A stretch of DNA of 64,000 nucleotides from Acidisarcina sp963790505 (GCA_963790505.1 CAWBOT010000005.1:124001-188000); one strand, 5' to 3'. Numbered from the stretch's first letter, positions 50,631 through 60,062 are shown. The notes: a model not told the origin generated them from the letters alone. Made by a program: numbers and translations.

Positions 50631-51527
50631 TCAAAATCCGCGCGTATACAAATAAAACACCACGCCCGAAGCCAGCAGGCAGTAAATCCCGAACAGATAC
50701 CACTTGCCCGTTTCCAGCCAGCTGCTCAGCCACTTTAGCGCGAGCAGGCCGGCGCCGAACGAGAACACCATCCCCAGCAGGCTCGATACCAGCGAAGCGT
50801 GAAGGTCAATCGGCGTACCGGCGGCAGCTGCAGCATGCGAGGCTTTGAGCAAGCGCATTGCCTCCAGTCCTACGACCGCAGGAGTCAGCACGACCGCCAT
50901 CGCGAAGCTGAAGCGCTCCGCCGGCTCCTTCGCCGCACCAACCAGCATTCCCGTCGAGATGGTCGAGCCAGAGCGGGAGAAGCCGCGAAAGGGAAGCGCC
51001 AGCCCCTGAACCAGGCCCATCCATCCCGCCTGGTTCATCGTGACCGTCCCTTCGGCGCGGTTCAGCGATGACTTCGACGTGGCCGCGAGGTGGCGCCTCT
51101 CCATTAGCCCGGCGATGAGGATCAAAACTCCGGCGGCCGCAAGTGCCGGCGCGATCAAATCAAGCCGGCCGAACAATTGCTCGATCTCATCGCTGGTCGC
51201 CCCGCGAAAGAGCGTCTTCTCGATGACCTTCTTGATCAACTCGCCGACCACGCCGGTAATAGCCGTGGCCCATATTACTCGGATGGCGAAGCGTTGAAAG
51301 GCGTCGCGGCTTGAAAAGTACACTGCTTTCCAGGTCTTCCAGAAGTAGGCGATGACGGCAAACATGGTGCCGGTATGCAGCATCACTAGAAGCAGAGTCA
51401 TCTGCGGCGCCGACGGATCGAGACCCATCAGCTTTTCTGCAACGACAACATGAGCAGAGCTCGAAACAGGCAAGAGTTCGGCAAGGCCCTGCACGATGGC
51501 AAGGAGAATGACTTGAAGAATGGGCAT
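50631..51527 (-). CDS. uppP: Undecaprenyl-diphosphatase UppP (BacA)
   Basis: 298 residues from ATG 51527 (TTG 51533 adds two). Eight or so membrane helices. The two signature motifs are present: QGLAELLPVSSSAHVVVAEKLMG (E and SSSAH) and ALPFRGFSRSGSTISTGML (the Arg/Ser catalytic block). It dephosphorylates undecaprenyl diphosphate to recycle the cell-wall carrier. There is no ribosome site; TAAACT lies 5 nt before ATG 51527. Confidence 0.95.
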   Translation of the reverse strand: MPILQVILLAIVQGLAELLPVSSSAHVVVAEKLMGLDPSAPQMTLLLVMLHTGTMFAVIAYFWKTWKAVYFSSRDAFQRFAIRVIWATAITGVVGELIKKVIEKTLFRGATSDEIEQLFGRLDLIAPALAAAGVLILIAGLMERRHLAATSKSSLNRAEGTVTMNQAGWMGLVQGLALPFRGFSRSGSTISTGMLVGAAKEPAERFSFAMAVVLTPAVVGLEAMRLLKASHAAAAAGTPIDLHASLVSSLLGMVFSFGAGLLALKWLSSWLETGKWYLFGIYCLLASGVVFYLYTRGF

Positions 51528-51617
51528 ACTCAAGTTTAACGTGGGGACGTTTTGAAAGCGACCAAATACAGTGTGCGAGAGGGCGGAACGAAATGTGCCG
51601 CCCTCCCAATCGTTATG

Positions 51618-51845
51618 CTACTTCTGTTCGGCGGCGACCGCAGCTTCGGCTGCCTGGAAGCCGATCTTCGAATGCGTGCCGTCGCAGAAGGGTTTATTCG
51701 TAGAGGCCCCACAGCGACACAACGAGATCGCGGGCTTGCCGGTGAGGTCGATCTCTTTGCCATCGACATCGATCAGAGTAATCGGCCCCTCAACGCGAAA
51801 GGGACCGTTCGGCTTGGTGGAAATCTTGACTGCATTTTCAGACAT
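51618..51845 (-). CDS. CDGSH iron-sulfur domain protein
   Basis: 75 residues, AGGAG upstream. AISLCRCGASTNKPFCDGTHSKIGF contains the CDGSH-type cluster ligands (Cys, Cys, Cys, His) of a [2Fe-2S] centre, preceded by a short beta domain (PNGPFRVEGPITLIDVDGKE). Single-domain bacterial mitoNEET relative, cytoplasmic; likely electron transfer or cluster storage. Confidence 0.93.
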   Translation of the reverse strand: MSENAVKISTKPNGPFRVEGPITLIDVDGKEIDLTGKPAISLCRCGASTNKPFCDGTHSKIGFQAAEAAVAAEQK

Positions 51846-51974
51846 ACGGGCGATTGCTCCTTGGAATAGTGCGACTAGGTTCGCTTGAGTGTATCAGCGA
51901 CACGCGTTGTCCCATTTTGGAGCAGCAGGGCGTGCAATCTGAATTCTCAGATGGTCGTGTTGGCAAAGGATGAA

Positions 51975-51980
51975 TATAAA
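51975..51980 (+). promoter_or_regulatory. Possible -10 hexamer TATAAA, 6 nt before ATG
   Basis: TATAAA, 6 nt, ATG 51987. No Shine-Dalgarno; consistent with a leaderless start. Confidence 0.4.
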
Positions 51981-51986
51981 ACTCAA

Positions 51987-52289
51987 ATGATGAGCAATAC
52001 TCAACTGTACTTGTCGGTCGGCCTGCCGGTCCTGGCGATACTGATCAGCCTGCTCATCCAGCTGCAGGCGGTGAACTCGCTGCGCGCCGGTGTGGACAAA
52101 CGCATGGACGGCTTCGACAAGCGGATGGACGGGTTGGACAACCGTATGGATCGATTCGAGAAGCGCATGGATGCTTTTGATCGGCGAATGGAGAGATTCG
52201 AGGATCTTCTCCTCGAGCTGCGAAACACCTTTATCAAAGACCATACCGAGCGCATCGTCCGCCTCGAATCCAGCGTCTTTCGCAGCTAA
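51987..52289 (+). CDS. Membrane-anchored protein with tandem heptad coiled coil
   Basis: 100 residues from ATG 51987. One membrane helix (LYLSVGLPVLAILISLLIQ), then five consecutive 7-residue units KRMDGFD, KRMDGLD, NRMDRFE, KRMDAFD, RRMERFE, then a helical tail (LLLELRNTFIKDHTERIV). The repeat is visible in DNA as 21-bp tandem units near 52095-52200. It should form a parallel coiled coil in the periplasm or cytoplasm. No family assigned. Confidence 0.7.
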   Translation: MMSNTQLYLSVGLPVLAILISLLIQLQAVNSLRAGVDKRMDGFDKRMDGLDNRMDRFEKRMDAFDRRMERFEDLLLELRNTFIKDHTERIVRLESSVFRS

Positions 52290-52349
52290 TGTTTAAGGAA
52301 TTTCGCGCGAACCAAGGCTGCCCGCGAGCAGCCTTTTCAATTTTCGTCG

Positions 52350-55300
52350 CTATGCGGTACGGCGCGTCGCGGGCGCGAAACGTTTGTATTCGGCGCGGAG
52401 TGTCGCCTCCCTCATCGGTCTTTCGTGTAGGAGGAGTTCCGTCGCCTGGAGTTGCGGATTGGAGTGAAACCAGGTTTGAACGACGTTGTCATGGAGCAGA
52501 TTGAGAATCGCAAGCAGGGACATGCCCTGGTGATGCGCCATCCATTCGCGAACAAGCGTGGCCTGCCCTCGCGTCTTTGAATAGTCGGCAGACTCATAGA
52601 AGCCGTAGGCCCCGACCCACCCCGCTTTCGCCATGCGCCGCAGGTTCTTCATCGCTTCGGGGGCGTCGGTTCCTAGGGCGAGAAAGCTGGAGTAGGGAGA
52701 GACGACAGGCCCAGCTGTCGCGTCCCACTTGAGCGCCATCGCAGGGATTCCGAATGCCTGGTAGTGGTAGTGGCCGGCAGGGTCTTGCTCGGCATAACCT
52801 GACTCGGAGATTCCCCACGGAATGCCATGCTTGCGTCCAAAGGTGCGCTGGATCTCGACCGCTGCATCGAGTGTGCGGGCAACTAGAGTATCGGGGTAGC
52901 TCCGCATCCAGAGCGAGGGCATCAGGTACTCGAACATCGTACCCGTCCAGGAGAGCAGCACCGGCAGGTTGTAGGCGATCGTGTGGGTGCGGGCAAGCTT
53001 GAACCAGCTTTGTTGCGGAATGTCTCCTTTGGCGACCGCGAGGAAGGTGGCGATGCGCGCCTCGGAGGCAAGCATATCGTAGGTCGCGCTGTGTAATTTC
53101 TTGGTCGCCACCTCATAGCCGATCGAGAGCAACAGGCGGCTCTTTTCGAGCAGGAAGCCAAAGTCCATCTGGTCCGCGAGCTTGAAGGCGTCGTGAGCGA
53201 TTACCTCCAGCGAGGCGTTCAGGGCCTTCAGGCGGACGATCGCATCGGGCAACAGTGCTCGCAGTTGCTCGCTCAGCACGGAGTTGGCCTGGTCGGTGGA
53301 GGTGGCCCACATGCGGTCGAGGCGCGACTCCAGTTGGGTCGCGAACTCGGGGGCTGTGTTCAGCGCGATGGGCGTCTCCAGCGTAAAACCCAGCTGCGGA
53401 ATGGCGCGTAGCGGCGCGAACTCCGGCAGGATCCACGGCCGATAGTCGCGGATGAGCTGGCTGATGGCGGCAATGCGGCGATGCGTTTCGCGCAGCCACC
53501 AGCCGCCCTCCCCGGAGAGCTCCTTCTCCCAGCCCGGCAACGCTTCGGCGCCAAGACACCAGGCCACCCATTCATCATTGGTGGCGTCCTCCTTTGGCAA
53601 CGGATGGGCCGCGATTTGCTCAGGGGCGCCTTTTTGTAACAGCATCAGTTGCCAATGCACGCGAAGTCCGCCAAATACCTGCGGGCGAAGTAGCGGGTGC
53701 TTCAGCATTGCCAGCGCTCCGGCGCGGAGCGTGTAGAGAGAGGCGGCCAGATTGCCATTATCCACGCTCGAGATCGTGATGGGTTGAAGCGGCGCAAGCG
53801 TGAGCGTGTCATACCAGTTGTAAGGATGCCCCTTGAGCTTCTCAAGCTTTCGGATGCTGGCAAGTGTCTGGCGCGTCAGCTCCACAAATTCAGGCGCAGT
53901 GATGAAGCCAAACTCCGCCGCGGCCTGGCGTGCGTTAAGCAGCATGCCGATATTCGTCGTGGAGACGCGGGGTGCCTCAATCAGCCCATCTTCCTCGACA
54001 TTGTCGGGGATTAAATAGTTGTGTTTCTCGTTGCCATACTCTGCGTAGAAGCGCCAGATGCGCAGTGCCTGCTGACGGAGAAAAACCGCATCGCCAAGCT
54101 TGATGCGGGCGTGCTGTTCTCTGGGAGGGGCATTGAGCCACGCGGTGATCGTGCCGGAGAAACCCCACAGCACTAGAACAGGTAAGGCGACGTGGAGCGC
54201 ACCCCAGTTGAAAATCCAGATGATCGCCGCAAGGCCAATGGCAATCAGCGGCATTGCGCTCAGATAGGTGTCGACAGGCGTACGCTTTTTCGACTTAATG
54301 CTGGCTTCGGCTTCCGCCGCTGTCTCCCACTCGAGCAGCCGCTGCCCGGTGATGAAACGGCGCACCAGTGAGCGAATGATCGCGTCGAGCGAGAGCAGCG
54401 TCTGGTGGGGAAGAAAGGTAAGAGTGAGCAAAGATACGCCTACTGCCTGCATGAAGCCTGAGAACGCCTCGGTGACGGCGCCTTCCTGATCGGAAACGAC
54501 TGCGCGACCGAGCGAGAAGACTAGCTGGACCAGGTTAGGCAGGAAAAAGATCAGTAAAGTCGCGGCGGTCCAGTACAGCGGGCCGCCGGGCAGACCCAGC
54601 CAGCCGGCGAGCAGTAGCAGGAATGTAAAAGGCTCAACCAGCGAGCGGCGCAGGTTATCGAGGATCCGCCAGCGCGAGATAGTGCTGATAGGGTTGGGAA
54701 CCGGGCGGCCGGACTCGTCGGGCACTTTGGAGAACATCCACTGCGCGATCTGCCAGTCGCCGCGCACCCAACGATGTTTGCGGCGGGTATAGGCGCTGTA
54801 GTGGGAGGGATAGTCGTCGATGACTTCGATATCTGTAGCGAGTCCCACGCGGGCGTATGAGCCCTCGATGAGGTCGTGGCTCAGCAGTGAGTTGCGCGGG
54901 AAGCGGCGATCGAGCACGGCGTGAAACGTAGCGACTTCGTAGATGCCTTTCCCCGTGAAGATACCTTCCCCATACAGGTCCTGGTAGGCGTCGGAAACTG
55001 CGCGGGCGTAGATGTCAAAGCCGGTCTGCCCGGAGTAAATCGCGGCGAGGCGAGAGCGGGAGGCCGAGCTGACGCTGACTCCGACGCGCGGCTGTAGCAG
55101 CCCGAAGCCTTCTGTCACAATGCGCAGACGTGGATCGATGATGGCGCGATTGAGCGGATGAGCGATGGCTCCGACCAATTGTGCGGCAGTGCCGCGCGGG
55201 AGCTGCGTGTCCGAATCCAGCGTAATGATGTACTTCACGCGTCGCAGCACATCCAGATTGCCCGCCTTGACCGGGAAGGCGTCAAAATCGCCTTGCAGAT

Positions 55301-56876
55301 ATTTGTTGAGGTCAAGTAGCTTGCCGCGCTTGCGTTCCCAGCCCATCCAGACCCCTTGGCGGGCGTTGAAGATGCGGTGCCGGTGGAGCAGGAAGAACGA
55401 TCCGTGATGCCCGCCACGATAGCGATCGTTCAATTCGCCGATGAGTCTGGCTGCCAGGTCGACGATTGGGTCGCCGTCGTTTTCACGCGGGCGGGTGACG
55501 GAGTCGGGCAGATCGGTGACCAGGCCGAAGTGAAGGTTGGGGTCGGGGTTGGCGAGGAATCGAACTTCCAGCTCCTCGATGAGCTCGCGCAGCTGCTTCT
55601 CGCTCATCAACAGCGTGGGCACCGCGACGAAAGTGCTGAACTCCGCCGGTATACCTCCGCTGAAATCGAGCTTGGGCAGCGGTTCAGCCTTAAAGAGCGC
55701 GGTGACGATGTTATTGAAGAGGTCGACCGTCCCTTGGGCGGCTGGCAAGAGCAGGAGGAAAAAAGCCAGCGTCAGGCCGCCGAGCACCGGATACCAGGCA
55801 GCGAGTGGCGCAATGACTGCGGCCATCAGCAGGATGGTAATGATCTCGATGCCGCCGATATAAAAGTCATCGGCATTGTTATGAATGAGGGTCCGAAGCC
55901 GGTCGATCATCTCCGGGCGATACCCGATACGATCGCCGAGCTGGGTAGATCCTTTGTCGACGAGATAATAGCCGATGTGGCTGCGGCGAAGGTAGGCGCG
56001 TGGGTCGGTGATGGGGACCTTCCGCGCTTCCCGCGCGAGCTCGAGGGCGGCGGCTGCAACCTGAGGCTCGCTGAATTCAGAATGGCGAGCGTACATTGCT
56101 ACCCGCTTCCGGTAGGATTCGCGAGTCTCAAAGTCCATCTGGGAGTAGGATTGCGCAGGGTCTTGGCGAAGCGTCGCGTCGAACACGATAAGCGATTCGA
56201 GCAGAGAAACCCAATCGGCAAAGCCCGTTTCGCGAAGGGCTTTGATGCGGGCGGAAAGCAATGCTTTGGACTCCGCGTCGGCCGCGGCGGTGCTGCCCAG
56301 CAGGGAGCGCGCCTGGGTGAGTATCTCCTCTAGGAGGTGAAATTTGAAGAACGTGGGGAGCGCCCACAGCTCATCGAGAGCAAAGGGATCGTCCTTCTGC
56401 AGCTCTTCCAAATAGACACGGAAGGCCTCTGCGTGCCACACAGAATTCGTTGCTTCGAAGAATCCGGCCGCCGCCAGCAACGCCCGCGGCAACGCGTCCT
56501 GCTGCCTGTCGGGGTGACCTGAAGCCTTGTCATAGGGTGGGATTGCCCGGGGTAGTCTATGGATTTTCCGTCGTAACGATCCAGCTTCAAGGACCACGGA
56601 GCGCAACAGCCGCGGATTCTCCCTCAACTGAAGAATGGGCTCCGGGCCTGTGACCTTTGAATAGTCCGGCGGTGGCAGCTGATCGAGGTCGCCATAAAGC
56701 TCGTCGAGTGATTTGCGGGCGGCCTCGATGCGGGCGGGAAAGGCCGATTTTCCCTGAGGGTTGCGGATGACCCCCCAGCTGCGCGCAGCGGTTTGCGCGC
56801 ACATTCGAAGATGAGATACAGAGATGGGCGCAGAGTTCGGGCTTTGTTCGTCGGCCGTCTGAATAAATTCCGTCAT
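52350..56876 (-). CDS. Cyclic beta-1,2-glucan synthase-like protein without GH94 domain
   Basis: 1508 residues. N-terminal soluble domain, membrane pair near 340-390 (IEIITILLMAAVIAPLAAWYPVLGGLTLAFFLLLL), then a GT84-type glycosyltransferase: LDSDTQLPRG at ~554, LLSHDLIEGSYAR at ~669, and RRKHRWVRGDWQ at ~703. More membrane segments follow, and a glucoamylase-family (GH189-type) domain at ~1050-1490 ends with ESGYAEQD, WVGAYGFYESADYSKTR and MAHHQGMSLLAILNLLHD. In Brucella/Agrobacterium Cgs (~2850 residues) a GH94 phosphorylase follows here; this protein stops instead. UDP-glucose to beta-1,2-glucan at the inner membrane is the expected reaction. Confidence 0.88.
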   Translation of the reverse strand: MTEFIQTADEQSPNSAPISVSHLRMCAQTAARSWGVIRNPQGKSAFPARIEAARKSLDELYGDLDQLPPPDYSKVTGPEPILQLRENPRLLRSVVLEAGSLRRKIHRLPRAIPPYDKASGHPDRQQDALPRALLAAAGFFEATNSVWHAEAFRVYLEELQKDDPFALDELWALPTFFKFHLLEEILTQARSLLGSTAAADAESKALLSARIKALRETGFADWVSLLESLIVFDATLRQDPAQSYSQMDFETRESYRKRVAMYARHSEFSEPQVAAAALELAREARKVPITDPRAYLRRSHIGYYLVDKGSTQLGDRIGYRPEMIDRLRTLIHNNADDFYIGGIEIITILLMAAVIAPLAAWYPVLGGLTLAFFLLLLPAAQGTVDLFNNIVTALFKAEPLPKLDFSGGIPAEFSTFVAVPTLLMSEKQLRELIEELEVRFLANPDPNLHFGLVTDLPDSVTRPRENDGDPIVDLAARLIGELNDRYRGGHHGSFFLLHRHRIFNARQGVWMGWERKRGKLLDLNKYLQGDFDAFPVKAGNLDVLRRVKYIITLDSDTQLPRGTAAQLVGAIAHPLNRAIIDPRLRIVTEGFGLLQPRVGVSVSSASRSRLAAIYSGQTGFDIYARAVSDAYQDLYGEGIFTGKGIYEVATFHAVLDRRFPRNSLLSHDLIEGSYARVGLATDIEVIDDYPSHYSAYTRRKHRWVRGDWQIAQWMFSKVPDESGRPVPNPISTISRWRILDNLRRSLVEPFTFLLLLAGWLGLPGGPLYWTAATLLIFFLPNLVQLVFSLGRAVVSDQEGAVTEAFSGFMQAVGVSLLTLTFLPHQTLLSLDAIIRSLVRRFITGQRLLEWETAAEAEASIKSKKRTPVDTYLSAMPLIAIGLAAIIWIFNWGALHVALPVLVLWGFSGTITAWLNAPPREQHARIKLGDAVFLRQQALRIWRFYAEYGNEKHNYLIPDNVEEDGLIEAPRVSTTNIGMLLNARQAAAEFGFITAPEFVELTRQTLASIRKLEKLKGHPYNWYDTLTLAPLQPITISSVDNGNLAASLYTLRAGALAMLKHPLLRPQVFGGLRVHWQLMLLQKGAPEQIAAHPLPKEDATNDEWVAWCLGAEALPGWEKELSGEGGWWLRETHRRIAAISQLIRDYRPWILPEFAPLRAIPQLGFTLETPIALNTAPEFATQLESRLDRMWATSTDQANSVLSEQLRALLPDAIVRLKALNASLEVIAHDAFKLADQMDFGFLLEKSRLLLSIGYEVATKKLHSATYDMLASEARIATFLAVAKGDIPQQSWFKLARTHTIAYNLPVLLSWTGTMFEYLMPSLWMRSYPDTLVARTLDAAVEIQRTFGRKHGIPWGISESGYAEQDPAGHYHYQAFGIPAMALKWDATAGPVVSPYSSFLALGTDAPEAMKNLRRMAKAGWVGAYGFYESADYSKTRGQATLVREWMAHHQGMSLLAILNLLHDNVVQTWFHSNPQLQATELLLHERPMREATLRAEYKRFAPATRRTA

Positions 56877-56954
56877 TTGCGTCGAAATATGCGTGACCCC
56901 GGGGAAATGTTTACATCTTGTTTTTGGGATGATCTTTCCACCCCTTCTGTCAAC

Positions 56955-58826
56955 TTAACGATAGCTGGCCGCCTGCATTTCAAACATCTCTGCATACAGG
57001 CCGCCGAGCGCGATTAATTGCTGATGATTGCCTTCTTCAACTAAACGGCCGCCTGAAAGAACTACGATGCGGTCCGCCATGCGGACGGTGGAGAAGCGGT
57101 GCGAGATCAGCAAGGCCATCTTATCTTTTGTCAGTTCGGCAAAACGCTCGAAAACTTCGAGCTCGCTCTTTGCGTCGAGCGCAGCGGTCGGCTCGTCGAG
57201 GATGAGCAACTGGGCGTCGCGCAAATAGGCGCGGGCCAGCGCCACGCGCTGCCACTCTCCTCCTGAAAGTTCAACGCCGGTCTCGAAACGCCGCCCGAGC
57301 ATCTGGTCGTATCCGCGTTCGAGCTTGGCCACCACACTGGCCGCGAGACTCTTTTCAGCGGCCTGCGCGATCTCCTCTTCGCTATGCTCGTGCTCCACGC
57401 GCCCGACGGCGATGTTTTCGCGAGCGGTCATCTCGTAGCGCATGAAGTCCTGAAAGATTACACCGATTTCGTGGTGCAGGTCTTCCAGTTTGTAGTCGCG
57501 CAGATCGACGCCGTCGAGCAGAATCTGCCCTTCGGTCGGATCGTAAAGCCGCGTTATCAGCTTGACGACGGTGGTCTTACCCTGGCCGTTTTCTCCGATG
57601 AGCGCGATGCGTTCGCCCGGCTCAAGGGTGAAGTTGAAGTCTTTCAGCACTCGCCGCGTGGTTCCCGGGTAGGCAAAGGAAACATTGCGGAATTCAAAGC
57701 CGCGGCGAATGGGGCGGGGCATCAGCATCCCATCCGGCTTCGAGATCACCGTTGGCTGCATGTCGAAGAAGGCGATCAGGTCGGTAAGGAAGAGCGCCTG
57801 GTCGGCGATCCCTGAAGCGGTGGAAAAGACCTGCTGCAGGTTCGACTGCGCCTGGATGATCGAGGTGGTCAGGAATAACAGCGTCGTCATGTCGAGCTGG
57901 CCCTGCACGGCGCGCCAGATGACGAAGGCATAGGAGCCGTAGTAGCCCAGGGTCCCGATCATCGTCAGTAGGCCGCCCCAGAAGAGCTTGCGGCGGGAGA
58001 GGTCGACATTCTCTTCGTAGATCTGTTTCGAAAGCGCGGTAAAGCGCGAGGTGAAGTAGTCGGCGAGGTTGTAGAGCTTCAGCTCCTTGGCGCCTTCGCG
58101 GCTGCCGGCCGCCTGGCGCAGGTAATCCATCTGCCGCTTGGCGGGGGTCTGGCGGAAGTTCTTTGCGTAGCCGAGGAACGCGTAATGCGTCTCGCCGAGG
58201 AACGACGGCAATACTCCGAGGGTCAGCAACAGAACCAGCCACGGCGAGTGATACATCAGGATGCCGGTAAAAGCCGCGGTCGTGATCACCTGCTGCAGCA
58301 GGCGGCCCATCATCTGGATCATCGCCAGGCGATCGGTCGCCTGCACCCGGGCGCGTTCGAGACGGTCGTAGAAGACCGGATCTTCATACGTCGTCAGGTC
58401 AAGGTCGGCCGCCTTGCGCATGACGCGGACGCTCACCGTGAAGGTATAGCGGTCGGCAAGCAGGCTGTCGCCGTAATCGATGATCCGATTAATCGAGTTG
58501 GCGAAGATGGCGAGGAAGACTTCGGCCGCGACCGCCCACCAGAAGATCCTCGGCTCAAGCTGATGGTCGACAACCGCCTTGACGTGCCCCAGGATCCAGG
58601 ACGAGACATAGCCTAAAAGAACCGGCAGCGCGGCGGTGACCAGCCGCAGAATGATGCTCCAGGTGACGACCGCCGGCCCGGACTCCCAGAGAATCCTGAG
58701 CACCGGTGGAACGTTTTTCAGAGCACGAACGCGCTCCCCCCATGCGCTCTCCGGAACCTGTCCAGTTTGCGCAGGAGCGACCTTTGCCGAGTGGCCGTTT
58801 TGGCTGTTGGTATCTTGCGTTTCCAT
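56955..58826 (-). CDS. ABC exporter (permease-ATPase fusion)
   Basis: 623 residues. Six membrane helices to ~345, then a nucleotide-binding domain: Walker A IALIGENGQGKTTVVK, Q-loop IGVIFQDFMRYEMTARENIAVG, signature VELSGGEWQRVALARAY, Walker B LLILDEPTAALD, H-loop LLISHRFSTVRMADR. A half-transporter acting as a homodimer. It lies 78 bp upstream of the glucan-synthase gene on the same strand, the position of chvA/ndvA relative to chvB/ndvB in rhizobia; export of the glucan is an inference. Confidence 0.93.
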   Translation of the reverse strand: METQDTNSQNGHSAKVAPAQTGQVPESAWGERVRALKNVPPVLRILWESGPAVVTWSIILRLVTAALPVLLGYVSSWILGHVKAVVDHQLEPRIFWWAVAAEVFLAIFANSINRIIDYGDSLLADRYTFTVSVRVMRKAADLDLTTYEDPVFYDRLERARVQATDRLAMIQMMGRLLQQVITTAAFTGILMYHSPWLVLLLTLGVLPSFLGETHYAFLGYAKNFRQTPAKRQMDYLRQAAGSREGAKELKLYNLADYFTSRFTALSKQIYEENVDLSRRKLFWGGLLTMIGTLGYYGSYAFVIWRAVQGQLDMTTLLFLTTSIIQAQSNLQQVFSTASGIADQALFLTDLIAFFDMQPTVISKPDGMLMPRPIRRGFEFRNVSFAYPGTTRRVLKDFNFTLEPGERIALIGENGQGKTTVVKLITRLYDPTEGQILLDGVDLRDYKLEDLHHEIGVIFQDFMRYEMTARENIAVGRVEHEHSEEEIAQAAEKSLAASVVAKLERGYDQMLGRRFETGVELSGGEWQRVALARAYLRDAQLLILDEPTAALDAKSELEVFERFAELTKDKMALLISHRFSTVRMADRIVVLSGGRLVEEGNHQQLIALGGLYAEMFEMQAASYR

Positions 58827-58943
58827 AATCAGCGAACGCCGCGCGAGCGAGCGGGGAACAAGTCACACCATTAAGTTGTTGTTATGACATCCATTCGATG
58901 CAAATATTTTGCGATTCGTTGGATCGGCGGGACGGTATTTAGT

Positions 58944-59360
58944 TCAGGAACTCAAGGCTCCACGCCGAATGTGATTGCGGATAAACTCGACGGTCGTTTC
59001 GAGCTGCGTTCCAGGTCCGAAGACGGCGGCAACGCCGGCTTCTTTCAGCGCGGATATGTCATGTGTTGGGATGGTGCCGCCGAGGACGACGAGGATGTCG
59101 CCGGCGTCGTGTTCCTTGAGCAGCGCCATGATGCGGGGCACGATGACGTTGTGTGCTCCGGAGAGGATGCTGAGGCCGATGCAGTCGACATCTTCCTGAA
59201 CGGCGGCGTTAACGATCATCTCCGGCGTCTGGCGGAGGCCGGTATAGATGACCTCCATGCCGGCGTCGCGCAGGGCGCGGGCAATGACCTTGGCGCCGCG
59301 GTCGTGGCCGTCAAGTCCGGGCTTGGCTACGAGGACGCGGATTGGGTGAGTTGGTTCCAT
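58944..59360 (-). CDS. B12-binding subunit of methylmalonyl-CoA mutase
   Basis: 138 residues, GAAGAAG before the ATG. IRVLVAKPGLDGHDRGAKVIARALRDAGMEVIYTGL has the DxHxxG cobalamin motif (DGHDRG); CIGLSILSGAHNVIVPRIMALL and VVLGGTIPTHDISALKEAGVAAVFGPGT complete the domain. It should pair with the catalytic subunit encoded at 17064-18626. The genes are 38 kb apart instead of adjacent. Confidence 0.92.
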   Translation of the reverse strand: MEPTHPIRVLVAKPGLDGHDRGAKVIARALRDAGMEVIYTGLRQTPEMIVNAAVQEDVDCIGLSILSGAHNVIVPRIMALLKEHDAGDILVVLGGTIPTHDISALKEAGVAAVFGPGTQLETTVEFIRNHIRRGALSS

Positions 59361-59439
59361 CGCTGAACTTCTTCAAGATACTCCGGGAATACCAAGCCTG
59401 CTTGTTGACAGGATATTCGTTTATAGACGAGGATTGGTT

Positions 59440-59766
59440 GTGTACTAGATCGAACACTACCTCACATCGGAAGACCGAGATCCGTATCAAGAGTGGCGGC
59501 TGAAGCTTCGAGATTGTAAAGCCAGTCTCTCTATCGACCGTCGCCTCAATCGAGTCGAGGATGGAAACCTCGGAGACCACAAGTTCTGCCGAGATGGTGT
59601 CTGGGAGCTGCGCATCGACGTTGGCCCCGGATATCGCGTTTACTACGCCATCGACGGAACCACAGTGGTGTTGTTGCTCTGCGGCGGCCACAAACGATCT
59701 CAATCCGCGGACATTGATCGGGCCTGTGCATACTGGCTGGATTGGCAAAGGAGGAAATGCATATGA
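59440..59766 (+). pseudogene. Addiction-module toxin (Gp49/RelE-like) with amber at codon 3
   Basis: GTG 59440 has a well-placed AGGA (6 nt), but the third codon is TAG (59446-59448). The frame then reads IEHYLTSEDRDPYQEWRLK, FCRDGVWELRIDVGPGYRVYYAIDGT, VVLLLCGGHKRSQSADIDRACAYWLDW, a complete addiction-module killer protein up to TGA 59764-59766, which overlaps the antitoxin start as ATGA. No other start precedes the conserved region. Inactive unless the amber is suppressed or is a sequencing error. Confidence 0.82.
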
Positions 59767-60062
59767 GAGGCAGACCGCACGATGATGCGATGGCTGAGGT
59801 GTTTCACAATGATCCGGCTTACGCTGTAGTAATGTTGAATGCGATTCTGGAGGATGGCGATCAGGGGGAGCTGCTTATCGCGCTACGCCAAATGGCGAAG
59901 GCCTTTGGTGGAGTGCAGAGCGTTGCCGAGAAAGCGCAGCTGAATCCGACGCAGCTTTATAGGACGCTGTCAGCGGAAGGCAATCCGGAGCTGAACACTT
60001 TGCTGGCGATCGTTCGCGCCTTGGGGTTGCGGCTGGCGGTGGAGCGCGTGAAGGCTGCCTGA
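59763..60062 (+). CDS. Addiction-module antitoxin (HTH, HigA-like)
   Basis: 99 residues from ATG 59763, chosen because AGGAGG is 8 nt upstream (2 nt from ATG 59757). MAEVFHNDPAYAVVMLNAILEDGDQGELLIALRQMAKAFGGVQSVAEKAQLNPTQLYRTLSAEGNPELNTLLAIVRALGLRLAVE is the conserved helix-turn-helix of this family. Its toxin partner is disrupted. A broken second copy lies at 61405-61685. Confidence 0.9.
   Translation: MRGRPHDDAMAEVFHNDPAYAVVMLNAILEDGDQGELLIALRQMAKAFGGVQSVAEKAQLNPTQLYRTLSAEGNPELNTLLAIVRALGLRLAVERVKAA

Noticed and set aside
52090..52200. Tandem 21-bp repeat as a CRISPR array
   Set aside because: Units are contiguous, in frame and code for heptads; no spacers.
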